The notes below the pieces were generated by a model, which saw nothing but the letters and a program-made list of their open reading frames with translations, was not told the DNA's origin and did not search any database. A DNA stretch of 64,000 bases from Prosthecobacter debontii (GTDB taxonomy: Bacteria; Verrucomicrobiota; Verrucomicrobiia; Verrucomicrobiales; Verrucomicrobiaceae), in NCBI RefSeq assembly GCF_900167535.1, contig NZ_FUYE01000012.1:1-64000 (forward strand), read 5' to 3'. A program made the translations under genes and the position numbers. Below are positions 55,446-64,000 of this stretch, one piece after another. Numbering within the stretch: the stretch's first letter is position 1; every line of letters begins with the position of its first letter.

Positions 55446-58400
55446 CTAAGGCTGGGCCGTCTTAGCCCAGGTGCCGTCGGGAAGCTGGACCTCCATGTCC
55501 CAGGTGATGGTGGCTTGCGGGTCCTCCACTTGCACGGAGAACTCAAAGGGGAAGTGAGTGACTTCCTGCCGCTGCGCGGGGCCGTCTCCGATGCGATAGT
55601 GCAAGACCGCAGCCTTGGCGTCATGGAGGCCACAATTCACATAGGCGTAGAAGTCTTGCCAGAGGAAGGGGGGCACGGCGAGGCGGGTGGCAAGAGCCTG
55701 CCACGGGGATTGACCGAGGGGCCGACGCTCCATGACGGGTAAAGTCGGAAGGCTGGTTTTCGCGGTGGGCGCTTGGCGATGGGTGAGCACATCCAGTTTC
55801 ACCTCATCCAGGGTTAAAACCAGGAATCCCTGGGTGGGGAGGCTGATCTCGGCCACGCCATGGCTCATGGGAACGTCCGGCGCTTTTTGATTGTTCAGCT
55901 TCGCTTGAAGATGGGTTTGCGTTAAGGCTCGCCCCAAGAGGGACTCATCGATATGCAGTTGCACTTTTTGTTCGGCGAGGGCTTGGTTGAGAAGCAGGAT
56001 GTGCAGCTTCCCGTGTCCTTCGGCCAGCAGGTGATCGACTTTAGGATTGTTCAGCGTGACGGCTTTCTGATTGAGCCAGGGCCACGCTGCATCTTCATAA
56101 ACATGGCCCGGTGCATGTCCCCAGAGGCGACTGTCAAACCACACGTAACCCATCTGGCGCGTGGTGGGGAAGATCACTTGGCCATGGGACCTCACTTCGG
56201 CGTCGGTAAACAAAAAGTCTAACACCGAGGCGGTGAAAGGAGCGATGTGATGGACATACAGGGACGTGATGTCGGGGCCTTTGACGGGATAGTCTGCACG
56301 ACGAAACTCATCGGTCTGCCCATCGAGATAATAGCCGGGGTAATTGGCATAACGACCGATCATGGCGTTGCGTGCGGCGATGCGAAAGGCGGGATCTCCG
56401 GTGAGATGGCTCATGCGCAGCAGATTGGCCGCCCACACACTCATGAGGATGTTGGCCTGGCCCTCCCGGCGGACATAGGTGAAGGGATGCTCAAGCCCGA
56501 GTCCAATGTTGCTCACGGTCCAGGCAGGGACTTCGCGTTCAGGGATCTTCGGGGCTGGGGTATCAATGGAGCCTTCAGTGGCAGGGCCCTCATAGACACC
56601 CACACGTTTGCGGCCATTTCCCCACCACCAGATGGAGCGTGCATGATCATAGACACCCCCGGGATTCAGTTTCACAGTCTGGCTGCGGGTTGGGAGCTTG
56701 GGTTGGGTCCAGAGGGTGGTGATCAATTCGCGAGCGCCCTCGGTCGCCGCTGTGAGGAATCGTTTTTCCCCGGTGGCTTCATAGAGATGCAAGAGCCCTT
56801 CCCAGTTGGAGGTGTAGGAGACATTGACAAAGTGGCGATCACCCGGGTCCTTCAATGGGGCAGGGGCTGCGAGTTGGGCGAGATACTTGTCCCCCAATGC
56901 CACAGCCTCATGCTTCCACGTCGTCTCACCCGTGGCCTGATACAGGGCTAAGGCATCATCGAAGGGCTGGCCATGACCATTGGGCGTGGTGCGTCGCAGT
57001 TGCTGATCCGCCGTCAAGGCCAGTTCGGCAAAGGCCCCTGTGCGGCCTTGAGTCATGGTCAAAGCGGAGGCGTAGGTGGCGGCACCGAACAGCTTCACGG
57101 GACCCTGCATCGGCTGATGCTGATAGTAGTTGTCTCCGATCTCTGACTCGATGGCGAAGTGGGCCGAGGGGCGAGACAGTAAGAACTCCAAGGAGGGTCT
57201 CGCCAACTGCTCGTAAAGGGTCCGGTCACCCGTGAGCAAATAAAGGCTCAGATAGACCAACGGCGAGCTCTGAGTGACCACGTTACGGCTCTCGATCTGC
57301 ACGCTGCCTTTGGCCTGGGCGTCCCAGCCGGAAGCCGCTTCATCACGCATCAGTTCTAGTAGATTAAAAACACTCTCGGTCAGGGAAAACGTCGTGGGTT
57401 CGCGATAGTCCTTCAGGGCGAAAAGCTCATCGGCAATGCCTCGATAAGCGGCATACCAGTCGCCGGGTTGGACCCAGAGACGAAAGCGCGAGCTGATCTC
57501 GGTGCCTTCTGAGCGGCTGCCGGGTAAGCCCATGACGGGGGAATAAAGCATCGGTTGAGCCTGCCCCTCTTCATTGCGTAAGCCGAAGCCATAGCGCGAA
57601 TGATCTTCCCGTAACCATGCATAGGGGATCTGGTCGGGATCGGCCACGAGGGCGCAGGAGACTCGGTTTCGGTTGACCAAAGTCATGGGGGTGGGCGTGG
57701 TGGAATTCAGCAGCAGGAGCGGGTGATCTGGAAAGCGCCAGTCGTGAAACTGGAACGGCAGTAACCAATCGTCCGCTTGGGCTGGAGCGACGGCCAACGG
57801 GCCGTGAAACCCAAGCGAGTAATGGCCTGGCTGGGCGGGCTTAAAGCTCATGCGAATCAAGGCATCTCGACGCCCAGGTTCCAGCACCCAGGTGACATAC
57901 AGGCGACCCGCTGGCGTGGGGGCAAAGGTGAGATGCACACTCTGGGCATCCACCTGCTCGGCAGCGATGGGACGCAGAGGATGACAGTGCCCGGCCAGCC
58001 AAGGCACCGTGCCAGGGCCGAGTCGGGTCAGGGCGGAGCTGTCTCCTGCCTGGACTTTGACGGTGGGACTCTCGGAGGTGTCCCAGGTGGGATAGACGCG
58101 TCCGCGACTGATCGTGGGCGAGCTTTCCAGCGGGCGACTCAGGATGCGATAGCTGGCGGTGTCAGCGTGTTCCTGGAGGGGCTGCCACTCAGCCCCCTGT
58201 TTCACGGCCACTTTCATGCCGATGGCTGTCCCCGTGTCGGTCTTGCCGGTGTGGAAAGTGATGCGCAGGTGTTCGTTCTCCAGCTTGGCCGTAGGGGCAT
58301 CGGCCACCTGGGTCATGGCTGCGGGGCTGAAGTTTTTCCGCGAGGCTTCATCCAGAGAGACGGGTTGCGTGACGGCGGCTTCTTTGTGCAGTTCCCAGGT

Positions 58401-58910
58401 CACGCCCTCCGGCACATAGCTCATGTTATCCGTGAGGAGGATGGCTTCACAGCGGGCTGAGTGGCGCGCAGTCTCGCCCAGCACGACCAGGAGCGGCCCT
58501 GCCTCGGCCTGGATCGTCCCGCCATCTTCCCAGGCCCAACCGTCCTGGCCCTCCTGACCATGGGTGCCAAAGCGGTGCTCCAATCGGGTCTGCCCGAGTC
58601 TCAGGGAAAAATAACGGGCACCGGGGCGGTCCTTGGCAAAGTCCCGACTGCGCACCCAGACACGCCATTTGCCGGCATGCGGCATCTGGATCGCTCCCAC
58701 CGCAGGCGCGGATTCCACCGCTGGTGTGGGGGCCGTCAGGTAACGTCGAGCGCCTCGATTGAGTCCTGAGTCGGTTTCCAAAACCCAGCCGCCCGGCATC
58801 TCTAAATTCTCCGTCATCAAGACAAAGGTCTTGGCCTGGAGCCGCTCCGCCGGAAAAAGGGCGAAGCAGAGTCCAAGAAGCAAAAACCAGCGGGGGCAGC
58901 GATGCGGCAT
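55446..58910 (-). CDS. Large secreted protein, possible polysaccharide-degrading enzyme
   Basis: 1154 residues from the ATG at 58910, which begins a signal peptide (MPHRCPRWFLLLGLCFALFP, cleavage near LQA). The N-terminal part (about 25-450) is beta-rich, with a jelly-roll look around MPHAGKWRVWVRSRDFAKD. The middle (about 500-900) is alpha-helical with repeated aromatic motifs (SPLVYLSLYLLTGDRTLYEQ, ATYASALTMTQGRTG, NWEGLLHLYEATGEKRFLTA, ARSIWWWGNGRKR), suggesting an (alpha/alpha) toroid like those of glycoside hydrolases and polysaccharide lyases. The C-terminus is beta-rich. I cannot assign a family or catalytic residues. Confidence 0.65.
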   Translation of the reverse strand: MPHRCPRWFLLLGLCFALFPAERLQAKTFVLMTENLEMPGGWVLETDSGLNRGARRYLTAPTPAVESAPAVGAIQMPHAGKWRVWVRSRDFAKDRPGARYFSLRLGQTRLEHRFGTHGQEGQDGWAWEDGGTIQAEAGPLLVVLGETARHSARCEAILLTDNMSYVPEGVTWELHKEAAVTQPVSLDEASRKNFSPAAMTQVADAPTAKLENEHLRITFHTGKTDTGTAIGMKVAVKQGAEWQPLQEHADTASYRILSRPLESSPTISRGRVYPTWDTSESPTVKVQAGDSSALTRLGPGTVPWLAGHCHPLRPIAAEQVDAQSVHLTFAPTPAGRLYVTWVLEPGRRDALIRMSFKPAQPGHYSLGFHGPLAVAPAQADDWLLPFQFHDWRFPDHPLLLLNSTTPTPMTLVNRNRVSCALVADPDQIPYAWLREDHSRYGFGLRNEEGQAQPMLYSPVMGLPGSRSEGTEISSRFRLWVQPGDWYAAYRGIADELFALKDYREPTTFSLTESVFNLLELMRDEAASGWDAQAKGSVQIESRNVVTQSSPLVYLSLYLLTGDRTLYEQLARPSLEFLLSRPSAHFAIESEIGDNYYQHQPMQGPVKLFGAATYASALTMTQGRTGAFAELALTADQQLRRTTPNGHGQPFDDALALYQATGETTWKHEAVALGDKYLAQLAAPAPLKDPGDRHFVNVSYTSNWEGLLHLYEATGEKRFLTAATEGARELITTLWTQPKLPTRSQTVKLNPGGVYDHARSIWWWGNGRKRVGVYEGPATEGSIDTPAPKIPEREVPAWTVSNIGLGLEHPFTYVRREGQANILMSVWAANLLRMSHLTGDPAFRIAARNAMIGRYANYPGYYLDGQTDEFRRADYPVKGPDITSLYVHHIAPFTASVLDFLFTDAEVRSHGQVIFPTTRQMGYVWFDSRLWGHAPGHVYEDAAWPWLNQKAVTLNNPKVDHLLAEGHGKLHILLLNQALAEQKVQLHIDESLLGRALTQTHLQAKLNNQKAPDVPMSHGVAEISLPTQGFLVLTLDEVKLDVLTHRQAPTAKTSLPTLPVMERRPLGQSPWQALATRLAVPPFLWQDFYAYVNCGLHDAKAAVLHYRIGDGPAQRQEVTHFPFEFSVQVEDPQATITWDMEVQLPDGTWAKTAQP

Positions 58911-58974
58911 GAGCAGCGATACCTCGCCCCTCCTATCCGGGCAACGCCCTTTGTTTGAGGCACTGAAAACTCGA

Positions 58975-59616
58975 TCAGAGCGCGACGATTTTTCCTTCGT
59001 CCAAGCGCAGGTGGAGTTGGCCCATCGTCTGAGCTTCAGCGCGCGAGTGGGTGACATGCAGGACTGTTAGCTGGTGTTGCTGATGCATGTTGTGCAAAAG
59101 CTGCGAGGCTTCTTGATGAGTCGCTTCATCCAAGGCCGACAGGGGCTCATCCAGCAAAAGCACTCTTGGCTGAGCCGCTAGGGCCCGTGCTAAGGCGACT
59201 CGTTGTTTTTCTCCACCGGACAGGTGCTCTGGATAGCGATCCAGAATGTGATGGATACTCAGTTCTGCAGCCAGTTCTCTGATCAAGGCTTGGCGATCTG
59301 CGGAGGGGTGCTTGGGCAGTTTGGCCGCGAAGCCGATCTGTTCCCGAACGGATTGACCTGGGAAAAGAGCGAGATCTTGCGGCACGTAGCCGATCTGGCG
59401 TTGGCGCGGCTCCCAGGCGGTGACATCCACGCCATTGAGCAGCACCCGTCCACGAGTGGGGGGGCGCAATCCACAGATGATCTCCAGCAGGCTCGTCTTA
59501 CCACAGCCCGTGCTCCCCATGAGAACGGCATAAACTCCCGTGGGAATCTCCACACAGATGTCCTGCAAGGCAAAACCCCCCGGGGCCTGCCAGCCGATGT
59601 GATCCAGGGTGATCAT
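58975..59616 (-). CDS. Orphan ABC transporter ATP-binding protein
   Basis: 213-residue ATPase, of the molybdate/sulfate/spermidine class by its core. Walker A GSTGCGKT (34-41), Q-loop YVPQDLALFPGQSV, signature HLSGGEKQRVALARALA, Walker B VLLLDEPLSALD and H-loop HVTHSRAEA are all present. The C-terminal regulatory domain of full ModC/PotA proteins is missing, and no permease or binding protein lies near it, so its partner is unknown. Confidence 0.85.
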   Translation of the reverse strand: MITLDHIGWQAPGGFALQDICVEIPTGVYAVLMGSTGCGKTSLLEIICGLRPPTRGRVLLNGVDVTAWEPRQRQIGYVPQDLALFPGQSVREQIGFAAKLPKHPSADRQALIRELAAELSIHHILDRYPEHLSGGEKQRVALARALAAQPRVLLLDEPLSALDEATHQEASQLLHNMHQQHQLTVLHVTHSRAEAQTMGQLHLRLDEGKIVAL

Positions 59617-59647
59617 GGGAGAAAAAGCAAAGCGCAGCGCAATGAAG

Positions 59648-60508
59648 CTAAAATAAAGCGAGCTGTTGCTGCACCGTCGTGGTGGAGGCGCTCACGCTGA
59701 GGCTGATGACGACACGACGGCGTGCTACCTCGATGGTTTGCGTGTGGCAACGCCGCTCCGCACACAGCACCTTGGTCTCCGTATTGCCCACGCGTTTCAG
59801 GCTTTCCTGAATGCAGCGGATGGCTCGGTCAGGCTGATTGCAGTCATCACTCAAGTGCCCGAGCACCACATGATGTAGGCCTGGGTGGGCGATGGACTCG
59901 ATCAGCTCCGCCGCCTGCTCATTGGAGAGGTGGCCATGCCGGGAACTGATGCGCTGTTTGGTCGCCCAGGGCCGTTTGACGTCCGCATCCAGGAGTTGGG
60001 TATCGTAGTTGGCCTCGACAAAGAGACTGTCGGAGGTTTTGAGACGATCCTTGATCAGATTGGTCACGAAACCGACATCGCTGAGCAGCCCCAGACGGGA
60101 TTCTTCATCGGCTAGAACGAAGCCCACGGGATCCACCGCATCATGCGGGACCGGAAAACACTCGATGCGGAGATCTTGGAAATCGAAGGCGCTACCGGTG
60201 GTCATCAAGCGCCATGCCGGTGGCGTGCGGAATTTCAAATGGGACTCCAAGACCTCACGGGTGAGGGCCGTGGCATAGAGGGGAAGGGGGCGTTTGCTGC
60301 TGAGCACTTCCAAGCCATTGGTGTGGTCTTGATGCTCGTGCGTGAGCAGGATGCCATCGATCTGATCCAGGGTGTAGCCAGCGGCGGCGAGGCGAAGGCA
60401 GATTTGTTTGGCGCTCAAACCAGCATCCACCAGCACGGTGGTGCGGCCCGTGGACACGACGGCGCAGTTGCCTGAACTGCCGCTGCCGAGAACTGTGAGT
60501 CGAACCAT
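59648..60508 (-). CDS. Metallo-beta-lactamase-fold hydrolase (WalJ/YycJ-like)
   Basis: About 286 residues starting MVRLTVLGSGSSGNCAVV. The metal site motif THEHQDH is preceded by VLVDAGLSAKQICLRL, both typical of the WalJ/YycJ family, which are implicated in DNA repair or cell-wall coordination as MBL-fold nucleases. Later metal-ligand histidines fit PHDAVDP and LGHLSDDCN. The internal ATG is chosen because the residues upstream are not conserved. It is 31 bp upstream of the orphan ABC ATPase gene on the same strand. Confidence 0.83.
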   Translation of the reverse strand: MVRLTVLGSGSSGNCAVVSTGRTTVLVDAGLSAKQICLRLAAAGYTLDQIDGILLTHEHQDHTNGLEVLSSKRPLPLYATALTREVLESHLKFRTPPAWRLMTTGSAFDFQDLRIECFPVPHDAVDPVGFVLADEESRLGLLSDVGFVTNLIKDRLKTSDSLFVEANYDTQLLDADVKRPWATKQRISSRHGHLSNEQAAELIESIAHPGLHHVVLGHLSDDCNQPDRAIRCIQESLKRVGNTETKVLCAERRCHTQTIEVARRRVVISLSVSASTTTVQQQLALF

Positions 60509-60566
60509 GTCCTGTGTTTTTAACCGGATGGGCGGAGGCTGCAAGGCGCAAGTCAGCCCTTCACTC

Positions 60567-60606
60567 TGAAAAGAAAAGTCCCCGGCTACTTGCGCAGCCG
60601 GGGACT
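60567..60606 (-). terminator. Intrinsic terminator after the ammonium transporter gene
   Basis: On the minus strand an 11-bp stem (60596-60606 with 60577-60587) is followed by TTTTCTTTTC. It lies about 40 bp past the amt stop. Confidence 0.88.
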
Positions 60607-60644
60607 GTTATGGTTCGGGAGTAGAACGGAGCCTACCGTAGCAC

Positions 60645-62102
60645 TTAGTGGTTCGGGGTGATGTTGTAAGCAACAGCACCGTGTTCGCCGATGTCGAGGC
60701 CTTCGGATTCTTCTTCTGGGCTGACGCGCAGACCCATGATCAGTTTCAGGACGAAGAACAGCACCAGAGCAGCCACGAAGGTGGAGGCGTAGGCAGCGAT
60801 ACCAGTCAGCTGGCTCATGAGCTGAGCGGAACCGGCTTTAGCACCGAAGAGGCCGACGGCCAGAGTGCCGAAGATACCGCAGACAAGGTGCACGGAGACG
60901 GCACCGACTGGATCGTCCACTTTGATCTTGTCGAAGAACATGACGGAGATCACCACCAGGGCACCAGCGATAGCACCGATGATGATGGAGTCCACGGGGG
61001 TCATCTGGTCTGCACCAGCGGTGATGCCCACCAGACCGGCCAAGATACCGTTCAGAGCCATGGAGAGGTCAGGCTTCTTCAGGATGACTGCGGAGACGAT
61101 GGCAGCAGCCACGCCACCAGCAGCAGCGGCCAAGGAGGTGGTGACCAAGGTCAAGGACACGAGAGCAGGATCAGCGGACAGGACGGAGCCGCCGTTGAAA
61201 CCGAACCAGCCGAGCCAGAGGAGGAAGACACCGATGGTGGCCAGAGGCATGGAGTGACCGATGATCGGCTTGATTTTGCCATCTGCAGTGTATTTGCCAA
61301 GACGAGGGCCAAGGATAAGCACACCGGCCAGAGCGCCCCAACCGCCCACGGAGTGGACGAGGGTGGAACCCGCGAAGTCATAGAAAGGAGTCTCAAGGCG
61401 GTTCAACCAGCCGTTGCCCCACTTCCAGCTACCAGCGATCGGATAAACGAGAGCCACATAGATGGTGGAGAACAGCATGAAGCTGGTCAGCTTCACGCGC
61501 TCAGCGACAGCACCGGAGACGATGGTGGCGCAGGTAGCGGCGAACATGGCCTGGAAGAGGAAGTCGGTCCAATAAGTATAACCAACGTTGTAAGCGGAAG
61601 TCACACCGGCTTCATCGGTGCTGATGCCGAAGCCTGCAAACTTGAACCAGAACTGAGGATCTTCATCGGCGAAGCCAGGATACATCAGGTTGAAACCGCA
61701 CAGCACATAGGTGAGTAGGCCGATGCAAGGAATCAGGGTGTTCTTGAAGAGGATGTTGACGGTGTTCTTGGACTGAGTCAGACCAGTTTCAACAGTGGCG
61801 AAGCCAAGGTGCATGATGAACACCAAAGCGGTCGAGAGCATCATCCACAGGTTGTTCGTGGTGAAGAGCTCCACAGAAGGACCTGCATCTTCAGCCGGAG
61901 CGGCAGGAGCTTCAGGAGCTGGGGCCGCTTCGGGGGCGGGGGCTGGCGCAGGTGCGGGGGCTGGAGCAGCCGCCGGAGCCTCTGCGGGTGGTGGGGCGGC
62001 TTCTTGCCCATGAGACAGGGGTTCGAGCGTAAGCCCCAATGTCGCAGCCGCGAGTCCGGCAGCGAGCAGGCATGCAGTCCATCTGTTTTTGCTGGTTAGC
62101 AT
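60645..62102 (-). CDS. amt: Ammonium transporter (Amt family)
   Basis: 485 residues. A signal peptide is followed by an Ala/Pro/Glu-rich low-complexity stretch (about 32-75, repeated Ala-Pro pairs) and then eleven membrane segments. Family signatures: YDFAGSTLVHSVGGWGALAG (conserved aspartate and first pore histidine) and VHLVCGIFGTLAVGLFG (second pore histidine). The ATG at 62102 starts the signal peptide. A perfect sigma-54 promoter lies upstream, so expression on nitrogen limitation is expected. No glnK gene is adjacent. Confidence 0.93.
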   Translation of the reverse strand: MLTSKNRWTACLLAAGLAAATLGLTLEPLSHGQEAAPPPAEAPAAAPAPAPAPAPAPEAAPAPEAPAAPAEDAGPSVELFTTNNLWMMLSTALVFIMHLGFATVETGLTQSKNTVNILFKNTLIPCIGLLTYVLCGFNLMYPGFADEDPQFWFKFAGFGISTDEAGVTSAYNVGYTYWTDFLFQAMFAATCATIVSGAVAERVKLTSFMLFSTIYVALVYPIAGSWKWGNGWLNRLETPFYDFAGSTLVHSVGGWGALAGVLILGPRLGKYTADGKIKPIIGHSMPLATIGVFLLWLGWFGFNGGSVLSADPALVSLTLVTTSLAAAAGGVAAAIVSAVILKKPDLSMALNGILAGLVGITAGADQMTPVDSIIIGAIAGALVVISVMFFDKIKVDDPVGAVSVHLVCGIFGTLAVGLFGAKAGSAQLMSQLTGIAAYASTFVAALVLFFVLKLIMGLRVSPEEESEGLDIGEHGAVAYNITPNH

Positions 62103-62162
62103 AGTTGTATCGTTTTGAGTTGGTGTTGTGGCGGCTACGGGAACCGTTCCTCTGGAGGGCAA

Positions 62163-62178
62163 AGCAAGGGGCGTGCCA
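62163..62178 (-). promoter_or_regulatory. Sigma-54 promoter of amt
   Basis: Read on the minus strand TGGCACGCCCCTTGCT matches every defined position of the sigma-54 consensus TGGCACR-N4-TTGCW. Transcription should begin near 62152, giving a leader of about 50 nt. Confidence 0.9.
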
Positions 62179-62351
62179 AATTTTCCACCGGAACTCTTTA
62201 TGAAAATCTGCATCGGGCTTCTGGCCCTGATTTTAAGCGCTCTTCAACGTCGTCGAATGGGCTTGGGAGCTGGGATTGAAGCAATGCTTGGCAGGCGAAA
62301 TCTGGCCGCTTGGAAGGTTTCACTTGCAGTCTTTCTAGATGCTGCGAAATG

Positions 62352-62374
62352 AATCCTATCAACTTTGTAGGATT
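62352..62374. promoter_or_regulatory. Inverted repeat just upstream of the TauE/SafE-like gene
   Basis: AATCCTA (62352-62358) and TAGGATT (62368-62374) are perfect 7-bp arms around a 9-base centre, ending 5 bp before the ATG. It may be an operator or an mRNA hairpin affecting translation; neither can be decided from sequence. Confidence 0.5.
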
Positions 62375-62379
62375 TAAGA

Positions 62380-63135
62380 ATGTCTGAAGAATTCATCATT
62401 TATGTCGTGGCCGGTTTCATCGCTCAAATCATCGATGGAGCCCTGGGTATGGCCTATGGCGTCACGGCCTCCAGCGTGCTGGTGAGCATGGGCGTGCCCC
62501 CTGCGGTGGTGAGCAGCACGGTGCATGCGGCGGAATGCTTTACGACCGGAGCCTCGGCGCTCTCGCACCATGCGTTTGGAAACATCAGCAAGGAGCTCTT
62601 TAGGCGCTTATTGATTCCTGGTATCGTGGGGGCTGCCGTGGGAGCTTACGTGCTCAGCTCGGTGGATGGGGATGCCATCAAACCATACATTTCAGCCTAT
62701 TTGCTGATCATGGGCGTGGTCATCATCGTCAAAGCCTTCAAAGTTTTTCCACCTCGCGACGTGACGACGAAACTGACCCCGCTGGCTCTGATCGGATCGT
62801 TTCTGGATGCTGTCGGCGGCGGTGGTTGGGGGCCGATCGTGGCGACCAATTTGATCTCCCGTGGAAACTCCTTTCGCTTCGCCGTCGGCAGTGTGAATGC
62901 CGTTGAATTTTTTGTTACGCTCTCGGCTTCCATCACTTTCTTCCTCAGCATCGGCTTGGGGCATTGGCAGGTGATTGCCGGGTTAGGATTGGGCGGCCTA
63001 TTGGCAGCTCCTCTCGGAGCCTTCCTCACCAAAAAACTGCCACATCGCCCGATGATGGTCGTGGTCGGAGTCTTGGTGGTGATGCTCAGCTTGCGGACGC
63101 TCTTAAAGGCGCTCGGATACTGGCATTGGTTTTAA
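62380..63135 (+). CDS. Sulfite exporter TauE/SafE-family permease (TSUP)
   Basis: 251-residue membrane protein with about eight segments in two repeats. The repeat signatures are visible as QIIDGALGMAYGVTASSVLVS and SFLDAVGGGGWGPIVATNLI, the latter with the conserved glycine-rich loop. TSUP members export sulfite or move organosulfur compounds; the substrate is not fixed by the sequence. Confidence 0.9.
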   Translation: MSEEFIIYVVAGFIAQIIDGALGMAYGVTASSVLVSMGVPPAVVSSTVHAAECFTTGASALSHHAFGNISKELFRRLLIPGIVGAAVGAYVLSSVDGDAIKPYISAYLLIMGVVIIVKAFKVFPPRDVTTKLTPLALIGSFLDAVGGGGWGPIVATNLISRGNSFRFAVGSVNAVEFFVTLSASITFFLSIGLGHWQVIAGLGLGGLLAAPLGAFLTKKLPHRPMMVVVGVLVVMLSLRTLLKALGYWHWF

Positions 63136-63211
63136 TGTCGGTTAGGCGGTCGTGCTTCGGCGGGGGTGAAATAATCACGTCCATCGGGATTTCTCAGGCC
63201 GAACCCTGGGT

Positions 63212-63736
63212 ATGAAAGCTGATTCCGACATTCACCGCAGACAAGAAAATCGAGGCGCTCATTGGACTGATTATTTGCCTCTCATGGTCATCGTGGTGCT
63301 CGCGATCCTGGCGGCGCTGGCCAAACAGGTCGACTATGGCGAGTGGAACGGCATGCGCTGGATGCATGATTTCATGGGCTTCTTTTTGGTGGAGTTCTCC
63401 ATGTTCAAGTTCTTTGATCCCGTGGGATTTGCCGATGGTTTTCAAATGTATGACCTGCTGGCCAAACCGTTTCGACCCTATGCCTATGTGTATCCCTTCA
63501 TCGAGTTAGGTCTGGGGCTTGGCTATCTGTCGTTTTGGCAGCCCCAGGTGATTTACACAGTGACGTTGATCGTCATGCTCTGGGGAAGCCTCGGCGTGTT
63601 GAGAGCCCTGATGAAGGGGCTGGACCTCAACTGCGCGTGCATGGGCACCGTGCTGAAAGTGCCCCTATCCACCGTGGCTCTGACCGAAGATCTGGGCATG
63701 GCCGCGATGGCCGGGGCCATGCTGATCGCTGCGTGA
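63212..63736 (+). CDS. MauE/DoxX-family membrane protein
   Basis: 174 residues with about four to five membrane segments and the diagnostic C-N-C pair in LNCACMGTVLKVPLSTVAL. MauE/DoxX proteins act in redox handling, and relatives with this CACMGT motif are found next to heavy-metal and methylamine genes. It follows the TSUP gene by 76 bp. Confidence 0.83.
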   Translation: MKADSDIHRRQENRGAHWTDYLPLMVIVVLAILAALAKQVDYGEWNGMRWMHDFMGFFLVEFSMFKFFDPVGFADGFQMYDLLAKPFRPYAYVYPFIELGLGLGYLSFWQPQVIYTVTLIVMLWGSLGVLRALMKGLDLNCACMGTVLKVPLSTVALTEDLGMAAMAGAMLIAA

Positions 63737-63764
63737 TCTGGAGCGTTACCAGGCACTGACTTTT

Positions 63765-64000
63765 CTAAACGGTCAAATGACCCTCGATGGAGTCGTCGAG
63801 GGTCTTGCCGAGCATCGCTCCGATGAGCATTTTCACTCCGGCGACGGCATTGCCATGCCGATTGTCCCAATAATATCCATCCTCGGGCACGACCTGAATC
63901 ACGGTGATTCGTGGGTCATCCTTTCCGCCGGTAAACCATGTTTTAAACACAGGCTCCCAGAGTTCATCGATCTTGGATTGATCTCGGGACAAGGTGGCCT
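63765..64000 (-). CDS. Pyridoxamine 5'-phosphate oxidase-fold general stress protein (5' truncated)
   Basis: The frame is open past the right edge, reading ATLSRDQSKIDELWEPVF, so the N-terminal half is outside the window; about 78 residues are visible. ELWEPVFKTWFTGGKDDPR and VVPEDGYYWDNRHGN match the C-terminal half of the general-stress-26-type PNPOx-like proteins. These bind flavin and are induced by stress in several bacteria. The TTG at 63992 is probably internal. Confidence 0.8.
   Translation of the reverse strand, partial: ATLSRDQSKIDELWEPVFKTWFTGGKDDPRITVIQVVPEDGYYWDNRHGNAVAGVKMLIGAMLGKTLDDSIEGHLTV

Noticed and set aside
62128-62352. 74-residue frame between amt and the TauE/SafE-like gene
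   Set aside because: It overlaps the perfect sigma-54 promoter and leader of amt and has no recognisable features beyond one hydrophobic stretch.

Overview
The window looks like a chromosomal segment of a free-living member of the Verrucomicrobiota, probably close to Prosthecobacter/Verrucomicrobium (inference). The main evidence is a five-gene cluster (32.5-39.6 kb) matching the Amuc_1102-1101-1100-1099-1098 envelope/pilus-like locus of Akkermansia. A Planctomycetes/Verrucomicrobia-type lipoprotein cytochrome, a formylglycine-type sulfatase and generally weak Shine-Dalgarno sites fit this. I saw no rRNA, tRNA, CRISPR array, prophage or complete insertion sequence.

Left third (1-22.9 kb): a nitrogen-scavenging island. 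The plus strand carries urtA (cut by the left edge), urtBCDE, a HupE/UreJ-like gene and ureA. A 10.8-kb operon on the minus strand follows: substrate-binding protein, permease, ATPase, NikR-like regulator, two urea-carboxylase-associated proteins, a biotin-dependent urea/guanidine carboxylase and allophanate hydrolase. The plus strand then resumes with ureB, ureC, a toxin-antitoxin pair, ureE, ureF, ureG and ureD. The urease gene set is therefore split between ureA and ureB by an inverted operon that degrades guanidine (or urea) through allophanate. Sigma-54-type promoter sequences lie upstream of urtB, of the minus-strand operon and, 45 kb away, of an ammonium transporter gene. This suggests one nitrogen-limitation regulon: UrtABCDE imports urea, urease hydrolyses it, the carboxylase/allophanate route handles guanidine, and Amt recaptures ammonium.

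Middle (22.9-32.3 kb): an assortment with no clear common theme. It holds a class II aldolase/short-chain dehydrogenase fusion, a PIN-domain toxin-antitoxin pair, a methyltransferase, a cytochrome lipoprotein, a class III aminotransferase, a beta-hydroxyacid dehydrogenase, small secreted proteins and a sulfatase.

32.5-42.9 kb: the Amuc_1102-1098-like cluster (immunoglobulin-fold-like protein, PilM/PilN fusion, Amuc_1100-like and Amuc_1099-like membrane proteins, secretin), closed by a strong terminator. A tightly overlapping coaE-rho-rnd operon follows.

42.9-52.7 kb (minus strand): a VOC-family protein, a lipoprotein, an NdpA-type nucleoid protein, and a compact gyrB - nucleotidyltransferase pair - gyrA - thiE - lolA run. 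The two-gene nucleotidyltransferase pair between the gyrase subunits is unusual.

52.7-64 kb: a secreted alpha/beta hydrolase, a 279-bp inverted-repeat element resembling a MITE, a 1154-residue secreted protein of unknown function, an orphan ABC ATPase, a WalJ/YycJ-like metallo-hydrolase, the ammonium transporter, a TauE/SafE-type permease, a MauE/DoxX protein and the start-truncated edge of a general-stress PNPOx-like gene.
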